Assembly (NCBI GenBank): GCA_025345505.1
Contig: JANVCC010000018.1
Span: forward strand, 34,346,959 to 34,410,958
DNA from: Todiramphus chloris collaris
Taxonomy: Eukaryota; Chordata; Aves; Coraciiformes; Alcedinidae
Direction of reading: 5' to 3'
DNA length: 64,000 bases
Shown: positions 43,901 through 54,062 of the stretch, one piece after another
Position numbering within the stretch: the first letter of the stretch is position 1
Layout: every line of letters starts with the position of its first letter
Notes under the pieces: generated by a model
The model's database searches: none
Seen by the model: only the letters and a program-made list of their open reading frames with translations
What the model was told of the DNA's origin: nothing
Position numbers and translations under genes: made by a program

Positions 43901-44625
43901 GCTCCCTCCCTCAGGAGGCGCCTCCCCGCCCCGGCGGCCGCCCCCCGCCCCCGGGGGCCCTGCCCGGATGGGCGCCGGAGTTGGTACATACGGGTCTGCC
44001 GCGGGAGGCGAGGAGAAGGGTGTAGTTTGTTTTAAACATGGCTTGCCTCTCCCCTCCTCCTTTTACCTCGGAGCCATGGCTCAGGCACGGCGGGAGGTGG
44101 CGGTGGGATCCGGCAGCCCCGGTTGGGGGCTGCGCCCTCCCCCCCACCCACCCGCGGCGTCGCCGCCGACGACGACGGAGTTTGCAAGCAGGAAACTCCT
44201 CCCGCCGGGGGCCAGAGGCGAAGCCGCAGCCGCTGCAGCGATTCTCCCCGGCGGCGGAGGGAAGACGAGGGGGGCGGGAGGGCAGCGGGGAGGGGGGGAC
44301 CGGAGTTGCGATAGCGACTTCACCCCCCAGGGACGGGGGCGACACCGCCCCGAGCGGCGCCGGTAAAGTAAACAGGAGGCGGCGGCGCAGGGAGCGGCGG
44401 GGAGGGGTGGAGGGGGCTTGCAACAGGCAGCAAAATACCCGGGCTCGGGAGCAATCCGCGAGCTCCGGAAAGGAACGGCAGCCGGGGAGCGGCCGGCGGC
44501 CCCGGACCCTAACGCGCGTTTCACCCGCCGGCCGCCGCTCGGCCCCCTCCCCGACCCCTGCCCGGGTGAGGCGCGGCGGCAGGACCGGCCGCACGCCCGG
44601 GGCGCCTTACCTTTCTCTTCGGCAT
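19931..44625 (-). CDS. HMGN3: HMGN3, complete six-exon coding sequence (98 residues)
   Basis: HMGN3 (TRIP7) is a small nuclear protein that binds nucleosome core particles, counteracts linker histone and modulates chromatin at active genes. The exons 44,611-44,625, 29,704-29,754, 23,618-23,647, 22,901-22,948, 20,483-20,596 and 19,931-19,969 are all in phase 0 and total 98 codons plus a stop; human HMGN3a has 99. In order they give MPKRK (start, basic), [27 protein letters not shown] (the nucleosome-binding core), [16 protein letters not shown], a Lys/Glu-rich regulatory region ([20 protein letters not shown], then to KAEE), and [12 protein letters not shown]. The segment after MPKRK separates it from HMGN1 (VSSAEGAAKEE). 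Intron 1 is about 14.9 kb. Intron 2 has a GC donor; the others are GT-AG. The last residues differ from the mammalian DNEGE ending. The gene is on the same strand as PHIP. Confidence 0.95.
20483..20596 (-). CDS. HMGN3: HMGN3 coding exon 5
   Basis: Thirty-eight codons, from [20 protein letters not shown] to NGENKAEE. This is the second basic segment and the start of the acidic chromatin-regulatory C-terminus. Acceptor TTCTGTTAG, donor GTACTT, phase 0. Confidence 0.95.
22901..22948 (-). CDS. HMGN3: HMGN3 coding exon 4
   Basis: Sixteen codons, [16 protein letters not shown], the proline/lysine-rich second half of the nucleosome-binding domain. Acceptor TTTTATAG, donor GTAAAT, phase 0. Confidence 0.95.
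23618..23647 (-). CDS. HMGN3: HMGN3 coding exon 3 (nucleosome-binding core)
   Basis: A 30-base exon encoding [10 protein letters not shown], which holds the invariant RRSARLSA nucleosome-binding motif that contacts the histone H2A/H2B acidic patch. Acceptor TTCCTGTAG, donor GTAAGT, phase 0. Confidence 0.96.
25440..26660 (-). mobile_element. Ancient CR1 (CR1-L3-like) LINE, reverse-transcriptase and 3' half
   Basis: Read antisense, the stretch is collinear with the old CR1 lineage that is abundant in turtles. It contains CTGTGGCAATGAATTCCATA near 25,580, AACTATTCACGCTGTAATTC near 26,055, a segment like CTCCTAAATCATTAGTACGT near 26,300, and GCAAAATTCATGTTGACTCT near 26,615, all in the same order and spacing as that family. 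The reading frame is heavily decayed, so this is a pre-avian or early avian insertion rather than one of the younger bird CR1 groups. Confidence 0.7.
27121..27333 (+). repeat. GT-rich low-complexity block (213 bases)
   Basis: Nearly pure G/T on the plus strand with G9 and G8 runs and repeated GGTTTGG/GTTTGTTT units. It interrupts the ancient CR1. It is capable of G-quadruplex formation on the plus strand. The Phe/Leu/Gly-rich ORFs here arise from this composition. Confidence 0.85.
27350..28640 (-). mobile_element. Ancient CR1 LINE, endonuclease and 5' half
   Basis: Continues the element at 25,440-26,660 on the same strand. Minus-strand codons at 27,547-27,533 read N-C-D-H-N, the remnant of the SDHN motif of the apurinic-type endonuclease. 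Further up, AGCCTCTCTGATCATCCTTA near 27,770 and TATCAATGTCCTCATTTAAA near 28,023 follow the family order, then GTTTAGTTTAAAATAGTTCA near 28,270 and GAAGCCATCCTTCCTATACC near 28,340. The extreme ends are uncertain. With the RT half it makes a nearly full-length, heavily mutated old copy. Confidence 0.65.
29704..29754 (-). CDS. HMGN3: HMGN3 coding exon 2
   Basis: Seventeen codons, [17 protein letters not shown], with acceptor TTTTCTTTCAG. The donor is GAG|GCAAGT, a GC in place of GT in an otherwise ideal context. Phase 0 on both sides and the family alignment fix the boundary here; the nearby GTATTT, 4 bases later, would break the frame. Confidence 0.93.
30430..30628 (-). repeat. CA-rich block (GT-rich on the HMGN3 strand)
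   Basis: Almost pure A/C on the plus strand with ACCCC, AACCC and CAAAA units, including ACCCCAAAAAACCCCAAAAC. On the transcribed RNA strand it reads as U/G with G-runs. It is the mirror image in composition of the GT-rich block at 27,121-27,333. Confidence 0.85.
31120..31141. repeat. A22 homopolymer
   Basis: Twenty-two A residues in HMGN3 intron 1. No retrocopy or target-site duplication could be recognised beside it. Confidence 0.9.
41631..42050 (-). mobile_element. CR1 LINE, 5'-truncated, fairly young
   Basis: Minus-strand ORF 42,024-41,716 is open for 102 codons and ends the CR1 ORF2 protein: [20 protein letters not shown], then [35 protein letters not shown] and [13 protein letters not shown]. 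The 3' UTR ends near 41,631 with the terminal repeat, seen as ACAGAATCACACAGAATCAC on the plus strand. The intact frame argues for lower age than the other copies here. It lies in HMGN3 intron 1 in the same orientation as the gene. Confidence 0.93.
44611..44625 (-). CDS. HMGN3: HMGN3 coding exon 1 (MPKRK)
   Basis: The start codon is at 44,625-44,623 with A at -3. Five codons, MPKRK, are followed directly by a GTAAGG donor. A first coding exon of just these five codons is typical of HMGN genes. The 5' UTR continues to higher coordinates in the CpG island. Confidence 0.95.
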
Positions 44626-44850
44626 AATGTCCCTGCTCCGGGCCGCGAAAGTGAAGCGACGAAAGAAGCTCCGGCAGAAGCACGGATCCGCCCGGTGTTG
44701 GCGGCGGCGGCGACACCGGCGTCGCTGGTGCCCGCAGCTGTGCCCGTGCCCGGTGCCCGCCGCGCCGCCCCGCCGCCCCCGGCGCCCCGGCAGCCCCCAC
44801 CGCCAGCGCCCGCCTCGCCGACGGGGCGGGCAGAGCGGGGCAGTCTCGCC

Positions 44851-44864
44851 TCCTGATTGGCTCC
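44851..44864 (-). promoter_or_regulatory. HMGN3: CCAAT box (NF-Y-type) in HMGN3 promoter
   Basis: On the HMGN3 strand this reads GGAGCCAATCAGGA, a full NF-Y-type CCAAT box, flanked by a GC box about 25 bases closer to the gene. Position and strand fit a proximal promoter. Confidence 0.6.
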
Positions 44865-46494
44865 CCAACCGCGTCGCGCCCCCCTCTCCGGCGGGAGCGG
44901 GCTAATCAGGGACAGCCCGCGCGGGTCAGAGGCCGGGCGCGCGCGGGGACCGTTGGGGCCGGCGGCGGCCCCGGGCCCTGCGGGGAGCTGGGGCAGGGCC
45001 GGGCCGGGCCGAGCGCCGTCGGTGGGCGGCCGAGCTGCGGCCTGGAGGCGACCCGCCAGGTGCCGCCGCCCGCCGTGCCTGGGTTCTTCGTCAGCCCTTG
45101 GGAAGGAGAACCGGAGGTCCGGGCGCATCGGGAAAGATGCGTGCCGTGAGCGGCATCCGCTCAAAAAAACCCGCCTACAGTGGTGGTTGTACAGCTGACG
45201 AGCCTTCACCCGTTAAAATTTCCCTTCATTTTCACCTCACACTAGTTCCGGTTTCTTCTCCTCGACTGAAAGCCGCTGCAGTCGTTCCCCAGCGTGACCG
45301 TTCTCCCCTCTTAAACGCGGAGGTTTATTGTGCTGTGTAAATCCGTTCATCACCCATGCAAGGAAGCTGGGCTTTTCCCCCCAAGTCTCCTCTTTGCATA
45401 CCCTGTTGAATCACTAGCAAGACGAAACAGTGCTGCCAAACACTCCATTACAAGGTGGTGTCATCAATTCCTCAATGAAGTTCAAAGTCCAGCGAATGCA
45501 TTTTGTTGTTCGGGGTTGTTTGTTTTAATTCTAATGAGAAAAAAGAACATGATTGATTTACCAGCTTGAAACTACATGATGCCCCTCGAGCACCTGCAGA
45601 AGAAGCAGAACCAAAAGCAGAGGTTTGCCAGGATGTTGGCCATCTGCCTTTTAGCCAAGAGCTAGGCGGTTAGAATGCGCACAAGGATGTGGCAGACATA
45701 GGTCTGATTTTCCTCTACCTGAGGGTGTTTGAACTCCTACCTCTTGTTCTCCCATAACGCTATTTTGACAACAAACTACAGCATCTTTGGCCTAGGAGAG
45801 CTTAGATTCTCCTGTTGATACTGTTGCCACAGCTTTGTTGAATTTATTTTAATTAATTTGTACTAATAATTCACCAGGGCAGGAACCCAGCTGGGTTTGC
45901 TCCCAGTTAAGTGTGTAAACCACCAAACTAGGGAGTTACACCCACTTATTTACATGTTACCTCCATACATTTAAGTAGTTTATACGAAGTGATGCAGTTT
46001 GGCATGGAAAGACTGAGAAACATGCACTTCAGCAGGAGATGCCTGTGCTAATCAAAGACCTAGTCCCACCTTACATAATGCAATGGCAAGGTATTGATTA
46101 ACACAGGAAGGAAACAAATCTGAATTACTCCATAGTTTAACCTTTCCCTATTTCTTTTTTTTCACCTGTTCTCCAGTATTATTCCCACATGTCCTTAATC
46201 ATTTATGGATGATGGGAACAACCCCTACAGCTTCACTGTGGGCTGTCTGTTCAGAAAGAGAAACCAGAACTAGGTCTTCATTAATACAGACGAATGTTGT
46301 CAAGAGGAGAACTGCACACAACTGCAGTGATTTCTTCCTGTGCCACCCAAAAAAATGGATTAAGCCCATATCTATTTCCAAACCAAAATAACTTGGACAC
46401 ACACACATATTTTGAAAGTTCTGTTTAACTCTATGACTAACTTCCTCCTCATTTTATTATATTCCTGTTTCATCTTGTCCCTCCACTTTTAGAC

Positions 46495-46640
46495 TTGCAG
46501 AATAATTGAGGTTGAGTGGGACCTCAGGAGGTCAGCAAATAGAACCCTTCGCTCAGTTAGAGCAGGCAGCTGAAGTCCTCATCAAGTTCAGAATATCTGT
46601 GCAGAGATTCCATGATATCCTCGGGCACCCTCTGCCAACT
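46495..46640 (-). mobile_element. Degraded CR1 LINE 3' fragment
   Basis: GCAGAATAATTGAGGTTGAG, then GGGACCTCAGGAGGTCAGCA, and then TAGAGCAGGCAGCTGAAGTC. This follows the antisense CR1 3' end (AGAATCATAGAA..GGTTGGAAGGGACCTCTGGAGGTCA..) with many differences. An old copy in minus orientation; the inner end is uncertain. Confidence 0.6.
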
Positions 46641-47430
46641 TTTCTGTTCTTTCCCTGCTCATGTACAAGTTCAGTTCTAAAACTAGCCCCATCTTCTGTC
46701 CACAGTCTCTTCCTGTAGTTTCTTTAAACTTTCATCTGGAAGACAATGACAACGGTTCTATGAAAGCAGTAGGAACCTGGGAGCAGGCAGAAAGTCCAGC
46801 AGACTCGAAGTAGTTTTTCCTGGCTTTATCAGGAGGGGAGAAGCAATCCTGTTGACATTTCTAATTAGCTAAAACTAATGAGCAGTGTGAAGGAAAAGCA
46901 AAATTTTAGCAGAAAGATAGTGAGAGAAAGAACTGGTGGAACAGATAAGTTATTTGCAGATGCCTTTTTTTCCCTTCTGTTGAATGAAACTCGGGTTCAA
47001 TAGAAACATTACATCTCAGGATGAAATCACTCAAGAAAGACTCAGTTGGACTCTTTCTCCATTTCCACAGTATTTTCTGGGTCAGTACAGAATTGTTTCT
47101 AGTCACTTTGTCACCGCCGAGTCCTATTAGATCTTTAGACAGTGGCATGTTGTAGAGGAAATTCACTGAGACATGAAAATATCAGCAAGTTGTTTTTCTA
47201 CTACCCACATACTCAGCCCTTCTGTGTCAGTGTTACACACTCTCTACAACAGAATTTACGTTCAGGCTGGCCTGGTGTTGCAGCCTTCAGTGAAAAACAT
47301 GAAAATTAGTAGTTTCTTCTTTCTGCAGCTGTTGTCTTTGCCATTGTACCTGACTCAATTGTATTGAAAGATGCCTTGTCCGAAAACCTCCGCCACTAAC
47401 AACAAGAAAAACACTGATCTGTAGGATTTC

Positions 47431-47447
47431 GGGGGGGGGGGGGGGGG
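47431..47447. repeat. G17 homopolymer
   Basis: Seventeen consecutive G residues in intergenic DNA, a likely site of length error or polymorphism. Confidence 0.9.
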
Positions 47448-48439
47448 AATGACCAACAAAAAACCCAACTCAAAAATGCTCTCTTTCAGTATGTGATGAA
47501 AACTTCTGTACCACAGATGTAGGCCATGCTAGAAAAGCCATATTTTGACCATACTTTTGGTTGCTGTAGAAATTAGTTTATTGCTTATTTTAGCTTCACA
47601 ACTGTTTCTATTTATAAGTAAATAGGGGATGCAGCTGTAACACAGTACTACTTTTCAGTAATAACATTTAGGAAGTACACAGATCAAAGTAATGTAGCTC
47701 TACATCACCTTTCATGCCCAAGGGATGACACTTGTAATACAGGGCCACCCAGATAGATAGTCTTGGAACTGTCAAAGCTGTTGCTGTGATCAGCTCCTTA
47801 TAAATTAATATGTGGCTGTAGGCCAGTAATTCAAAATTATGATGGGGGGGAGGAGGGTTACAGATACACAAACTAAGCAATCAACACACTTCTAGTCAGC
47901 TCCACTCTTTCAAATGTAGGCACTCTACGTGGTAATTATTCCCTTTTATTATCATCATTTTTAATATCTGGTGCTGTTTAGAAATTTCTGTTACTTCAGA
48001 ACTGTTACTTCTAAGCAAAAATAATTTATGAGAATTACCTTTTAAAAAACGAAACAAAGCAGAACATGTCAAGCAGGTCAATTGGTATGAAGGAACTCCC
48101 ATAAACCGCTTAAAACTACTTTCAGTACAGCCTTGTGGTTTATCTCTGAATCAGGAAAAAAAGTTCAAGCACTCCACATTCATCATGCTACTATCATGAT
48201 GGCTTCCAAGCTATCAAGCTTTTGGAACATGTCACAGTTGTCAGCAAAGCTCCTTGGTAGTATTGTTTCAGGACACCTCTACCATTTTGGACCATTACAA
48301 CCACATTTTAAATCTCTTGAACCTTTATTCAGTAATACTCTGCACAAATACTGTGGGGAATAGCAGAAAGCAGACATTTAATAGCTAGCTATTACAAAAA
48401 CAGAAAGCAACACCAACTTCTCTACCACAGTAATCAAAG

Positions 48440-49375
48440 TGCAATCAGTTCCACTGACCACTTACCTAGCCTATACTTTATCAGTTTGTCAATAAGGCTG
48501 TCATGGGAGAGCAAGAAAAGCCTTCCTTGATGAAGTCCGGATAAACAGTATCCACCACTCTCCCCACCAGTTCTCATCATAGAAGACTATTAAGTTGGAC
48601 AGGAATGACTTTGCCTTCATAAATTCCTGCTGACTACTCACAGTTGCCTTGTACTTAATAGATTTGGAAACATTTCCAGGATTATTTTCTCCATCACATT
48701 CCCAGGGATCAAGACAAGTCTGACCAGCATGTAATTCCTCCTGGAAGACAGGAGTGACGTTTGTTCTCTTCCAGTTCTCAGAAACCTCTCCTGATCATCA
48801 TGAACTTTCAAAGATGACTGAGAATGGCCTCGCAACAACATTGACCAGTGCCCTCAGCACTTGCCAGTGTCTCCCATCAGGTGTATGGACAGTTCATTTA
48901 AACATTCCCTAGCCTGATCCTCTTCTGCCAAGCAGAAGTCATTGCTCCAGACTTTCTCTCTGGTCTCAAGGACTTGAGATTCCTGAAGACAAGCCTTGTC
49001 ACTAAAGACTGAGGCAACGAAGACAGTCAAGCATTTAATATTTTCGATGTTCTCTGTCACCAGGTCTCCTGCCTCATTCATCAGCAGGTCCATTTTCCAT
49101 AGTCTTACCTTTGCTGCTGATACACCTGAAGAAGCCATTCTTGTTGCTTTTCATGTCCCTTGCCAGATTCAACTCCAGGCTGCCTTCAGCTTTCCTAACC
49201 CCATTGCTAAACTTTAGAGAGTGTCTCCGTATTTCTCCCAAGTCATCTGTCCCTGCTTCCACCTCTTGAATGCTTTCTTTTGTGCAAGTTTTGTCAGGAT
49301 CTCCTTGCTCATCTACACAGTCCTCCTGCCACCTTTGCTTGCCTTCTGCAAATCAAGTTGGAGCATCCATCCATC
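48440..49375 (-). mobile_element. CR1 LINE, inverted 5' segment
   Basis: Read on the minus strand from 49,375 down, it gives decayed ORF2 in N-to-C order: GSLELNLARDMKSNKNGFFR, then NEAGDLVTENIENIKCL, FVASVFSDKACLQESQ, SIPGNVMEKIILEMF, and finally VVDTVYPDFIKEGFSCS, which aligns with the RT motif DIVYLDFSKAFDTVS. It then stops at about 48,440. The continuation of the same protein starts immediately to the right, but on the plus strand. Confidence 0.88.
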
Positions 49376-49379
49376 TGGA

Positions 49380-50299
49380 AGACTGTGCAATATATTCATC
49401 AATGACATGGATGAAGGGACAGAGTATATCCTCAGCAAGTTTGCTGATAATACAAAACTGAGAGGAGTAGCTGACACACCAGAAATCTGTGCTGCCATTC
49501 AGCAAGACCTGGATAGGCTGGAAAGTTGGGCAGGGAGAAATAAAACTCAAGAAGGGCAAGTGTATGGTCCTGCACTTGAGGATGAATAGCCCCATGCACA
49601 AGTACAGGTTAAGGGTTGATCTCTCAGAAAGCAGCTCTGTGGAGATGGACCTGGGAGTCCTGGTGGATAACAAGTTAACCATGAGTCAGCAATGTGCTGT
49701 AGTGGCCAAGAAGGCCATTGGTATCCTGGGGTGCATTAAGGAGAGTGCAGCCAGCAGGTCAAAGAAGGTTCTCCTTCCCCTCTGCTCCAGCCTAGTGAGA
49801 CCACATCTGGACTATTGTGTCCAGTTCTGGGCTCTCCAGTTCAAGAGAGATGAGAGATGGTCCAACTGAGGGTTACAAAGATGGTTAAAGGACTGGAGAA
49901 TTTCTTTTACAAGGAAAGTCTGAGAGACCTGGGTCTGTTTAGCCTAGAGAAGACAAAGATAATCTTCTCAAATCTTATAAATACCTAAAAGGTCAGGTGT
50001 CAAGAGAATGGGGCCAGACTCAGTGATGCCCAGTGACAGGACAAGGGGCAATGGGCACAAACCAGAACACAGGAAATTCCACCTCAACGTGAGGAAAAGC
50101 TTCTTTCCTGTGAGGATTCCATAGCACTGGAACAGGCTGCCCAGAGAGGCTGTGGAGTCTCCTTCTCTGGAGATATTCAAAAGTCACCTGGATGCAATCC
50201 TGTGCAACCAAAACTATGTGAACCTGCTTTGGCAGGGGGATTGGACTAGATGATTCCTGGAGGTCCCTTCCAGACCCTACCATTCTGTGATTCTGGGAA
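49380..50299 (+). mobile_element. CR1 LINE, 3' segment
   Basis: Begins in the RT domain at [20 protein letters not shown] followed by ADNTKL; the catalytic FADD box is FADN here. It goes on through [52 protein letters not shown] and the C-terminal region to the 3' UTR and the terminal ATTCTGTGATTCTGGGA near 50,280-50,299. The ORF is frameshifted after SWAGR and again later. Together with 48,440-49,375 it covers one CR1 ORF2 with roughly 50 residues missing between the two parts. Confidence 0.92.
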
Positions 50300-50329
50300 A
50301 TGTGATCCTTAAAAGACAGGCAGCTCTCC

Positions 50330-50545
50330 TGGATCCCTCATCTCCTCCTCTGGACCATATCCCACAGGATTCTTCCAAGCAGAGTAAGAAACAGAGAAGG
50401 CCTTGACTCTACAAACACTGTTCAGCAACAGCTAAAACGTTATTGTGTTTTCAGCATTGTTTTGATCACAAGTATAAAACACAGCACCATATGAGCTGCT
50501 ATGAAGAATGTTAACTGTGTCCCAGCCAGACCCAGTGCCAGAACT
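50330..50545 (+). mobile_element. Fossil avian endogenous-retrovirus LTR fragment (ERVL-like)
   Basis: The stretch with CAGCAACAGCTAAAACGTTA, then CAGCATTGTTTTGATCACAA and AAAACACAGCACCATATGAG, resembles an LTR common in bird genomes (consensus remembered, not searched). It starts just after the CR1 end. It is a broken solo fragment with no recognisable internal genes beside it. Family assignment and ends are tentative; it appears old. Confidence 0.5.
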
Positions 50546-52407
50546 ATCAGATACAGCTGAGCACTTATTGTTGTCAAGCTTCCTGATGGCCTGTGCCAGG
50601 AAGCTATGCACCACAGAAACCTGCTGGATTTCTAGCACCTTGACATTTTACCCCTCTAGCAGATGCAAGGGTGGTTCAAGTCTTCCAGGAGGACCTGGAC
50701 ATGAAAATGTTAGGCTTCTTCCCACTGTTCCAAGAAGACCTCATCTACTTCTACTTGATTGGGCAGCCTGTAGCAAAAACCCACCTCAAGGTCACCCATG
50801 TTGGTCTACCCTTTAACTCTCACCCACGTGCTCTCAACTGTCCCCTGTCTCCTACCAGATCCCCATGTATTCCTGCCGCTCTCATATAAAAGGCAACTCC
50901 TGCTCTTTGCCATCCTTGCCTACACCTCCTGAAGAGCTTTTATCCAACCACTTTGGTTTCAGAGAATCAAGAACAAATACAATAATGAAAAAAAAAAAAA
51001 AAAAAATGAAGCCTTTAAGAAGGTAGTCCTTGAGGGCTTGTTGAGCAACTAAAACTCTTTTCAGATACCAGAGATTGCTAGGAGAAAAGTCTTATCAGTT
51101 AGATACCTCCAACATTCCCTATAACTTACAAAACAAAAACAAAGACTGCAGGAAAATTAATTCTAAAAAGCTGAAGAAAACCAGGGTTCCATGACCAACA
51201 AGTCTTTTAAGCCTTGATGCAGTACTGCAGTAGAAACACTCACCCCAGAGAGGCAACTGCATGGTGAAGTTAAATGAGAAACACACCACATGGTTTGCCA
51301 TCCCCTTGTCAAAGTAAGGCAACCACCTGCCATTCTAGCTTTCTTACTCTATTACGTAAGTCCATGAGGCAACTTATGACCTATTTATACAATCACATTG
51401 TTTTGCATGACTTGCTGAAACAAGAGCAAAGGGCTTCATCTATCTCAGGTTCAGCAACACCTCCAGCTGTGGCACCTTCTCAAAACTAACAAAGACACTA
51501 AATTACCACAACAAAAATTACCCTTATAATACTGTTTTTCTCCCTTGTCTCAGCTTTATTACCTTCTAGTCTCTTTGCGTACAAAAGCTGGACCAAGAAA
51601 GATACCACCTTTTGAAATGAAGTAGCATTAAAATCTGCATGGCCATGGGAAGAGCCTTTCTGATCTCAGGCAAGAATGCCAAAAAAGTGATTCTATCATC
51701 TTAAACCTTTTCTTCAGTCATTCTACTTGCAGTAGCTCTGTCTTTAATTCTATGCCAGCTCTTTCTAAAAGCACCCACAAACACTCGCATACAAGTATAC
51801 ACTCATACTTCCAGTGTGATGTTAATGTTTGCTTTCTGAAAGCAGGGGACTTACCTTAAATACACTGCTTTCCACATTTAATTCTTCATATGTCTAAGCC
51901 CTTCTAGAATGAAGTAGCTAATAAGTGAGAATGGAGAAGCACCCTGAAGCGCTTCCACACTGTGTTATACGTGAAGCAAGCAAAAGTAGACCTGATTCCT
52001 CTCTAGAAAGCTTTAACAAAGATCTTACATATTGCTCTACCTATCACTGGACCAGATAAAGCTAGAGATTCCTCTCAGACCTGTCAATATACCACCTTAT
52101 GTGGCCACACCCTAGTTCACTACTTATCAAAGTGTTTGGGTTAGAAGCACAAGTATATAGAGGTATTTAATTAATCAAAGCTTTTAATAGATCTGAATCT
52201 GAGAGCAATCACAGATACTGGGTGGGGTTTGGGGCAAATGCTAATCTCCAGTTAATGAGGCAGGGCAGTAATCCATAGCTGGGAGAAATAGACTTTATTT
52301 AGATGCTGCTGGAACAGCCTGTCTGACTGCAGTTGTACTGCAGCATTTGTCCTGCTTTCTAGCCTTCATAGAGTTAACTGTGGTGATGCCCCATCTCAGC
52401 TGCAGCT

Positions 52408-52510
52408 TAGAATCATAGAATAATTAAGGTTGGAAATGACCTTCAAGATCATCAAGTCCAACCTAGCTTTGCTAGGTCAAGGGACCCCTACACTCTCTTG
52501 ACCATAAAAA
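52408..52510 (-). mobile_element. CR1 LINE 3' end fragment
   Basis: TTAGAATCATAGAATAATTA, then GGTTGGAAATGACCTTCAAG and ATCATCAAGTCCAACCTAGC, the canonical antisense CR1 3' terminus. The element is strongly 5' truncated, with an uncertain inner end. Confidence 0.85.
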
Positions 52511-54021
52511 ACCCTCTGAAAGCTACTGCTCTCAATTCTACTGACCCAGTCTTTCAAACAGTCACTCTCTACTCCAGTTTGGGCAAACCAAAATGGACCT
52601 GAAAAGACCTGTCATTGAAAATGAGTGGGCCTGGTTCATTTCAACACAGGCTGGGGACCAATCAGACAAGTTACACTGGTAGAACTTGGGAGGTGGAAAT
52701 CTATGGTGGGAGTGGTAATGAGCAGCTGGGGGTGCCCAACAACCAGAACAAGCTGTGTGAACACAGAAGACTGGCTGCCCTGAGCACCCTCTCTAATTGA
52801 TGGAGAGATTTGGGCAGCTATAAGAGGTGCTTCATCCTGCTAAGTTTCTGAATCACCCTTTGAAGAGCTATGTAAATATTGTGAGAAGATTCATAAACTA
52901 GATTAATATTTTCCTCATTGTACACAGTTTTCATCACTGTCACGCTTCTCTGAAATGCTGCGACTGATTGACAAGAACAGGGAAGAGTTTCTTTAAACTT
53001 TAAAATCAAGTTCAGTTTTAAAGCAAGTTTAAGTAAGTGATAGGTCCTCTGTTAACATGTAATATGAAGGGAAAAAAACACCAAAAAACTTAAAAAACAA
53101 AACCCAGCAAAACAAGTACCCTCCCAAATTACTGATATATTTCTGTTCTACAGCATTAAGCCCTGCTGTTAATAGCCTGTAAGAATTTAACTGTAGGGAA
53201 TATTATAAAGGGCCTAATTGAATCAGCTAAAGTTTAATAGTTGGTTTTAAAAGTCTCTGAGTGTGCTGAGTATATATTTATTTACTTCAGTAAAAGGTAG
53301 GTGAGGTTTTGGTGTAGACACTGTATAAAGATCAACATAGTTGAAAATGTGATGAGCCCACCTTGACTAATGAGAAAAGGCTGCTACAACACAGGAACAA
53401 TATTTCTGAGAGTGTCATCTGATGACACTTTGAGCAGCTGAAGCCAACACTCTCAAAACACCATTGAAATTGTGGACCAGCTAAACAAGACAAGCACTTA
53501 CTCAGCATCCCCTGTTAGTAGCTCTTCTCAGTCTTCGCTTAGAGTTTCTCTGCAATCGATTCACCTGCTTCAAACTGGAAAGGTAGCAAGCACGTGAGAG
53601 AACACAAACTGCTGTGGCCCGGCACAGAGTTCCTGAGATTACAGCAGTGAGATTGCTCTCATCTTTCCTATCCACTGGGGCTACGTCAGCTACTGTGTAA
53701 GAGTCTGCTGTTAGATGCTAACTATGAGTCAGTCTTCTCTTAGTTTGCAGCATCAGGGATGAAGAGGTTAGTTTATTATCTATTTTGTAGCAAGGAAATA
53801 GTGTAAATATGTATTAATTAAACCTTTCCATCTTCCTTGCGTATGTTTTCCTGGGATAACTGCTTGTCGCTTTCTGTGTATATTCCATGATAAATATGTC
53901 AATAAATAGTCGATTGAGCTGCCAGGGAGAAAAAGACAATGCAATGGAAACCTCGTCAAATAAGGCCTTTAAATAGCCAGTGTAATTTAAATGGGAAATC
54001 CTAAATCAACTGCTAGATAAT

Positions 54022-54062
54022 GTAGTAAGTAAACATATTAACCAGTAAGTAAACATATTAAT
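54022..54062. repeat. 20-bp tandem duplication
   Basis: The unit AGTAAGTAAACATATTAACC occurs twice head to tail; the second copy differs at its last bases (AATC). It is a recent local duplication in AT-rich DNA. Confidence 0.85.

Larger units (their letters stand above)
29755..44610 (-). other. HMGN3: HMGN3 intron 1
   Basis: About 14.9 kb with donor GTAAGG and acceptor TTTTCTTTCAG. It contains a CA-rich block (30,430-30,628), A22 at 31,120-31,141, a G13 run at 39,405-39,417, a CR1 (41,631-42,050) and, at its 5' end, part of the CpG island. No additional exon could be supported; unassigned ORFs are short and without motifs. Confidence 0.75.
43400..45200. promoter_or_regulatory. HMGN3: CpG-island promoter of HMGN3
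   Basis: A dense CpG region centred on HMGN3 exon 1. Upstream of the ATG (higher coordinates) it has GC boxes such as GGGGCGGG at 44,823-44,830 and an inverted CCAAT box (ATTGG at 44,856-44,860, within TCCTGATTGGCTCC), about 235 bases from the start codon, the usual place for an NF-Y site. No TATA box was evident. Transcription probably starts at about 44,680-44,800. Long ORFs across the island (for example 44,038-44,856 plus) are compositional. Confidence 0.75.
45201..48430. other. Intergenic DNA upstream of HMGN3
   Basis: No exon or RNA gene was recognised. It holds one old CR1 fragment (46,495-46,640), a G17 run (47,431-47,447) and short ORFs without motifs. A divergent non-coding transcript from the CpG island is possible but nothing in the sequence proves it. 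Confidence 0.5.

Noticed and set aside
44038-44856. 272-codon plus-strand ORF and overlapping minus-strand ORFs of 115-239 codons in the HMGN3 CpG island
   Set aside because: Arg/Pro/Ala/Gly-rich products of high GC, present in several frames at once and overlapping the HMGN3 start region; no domain is visible.
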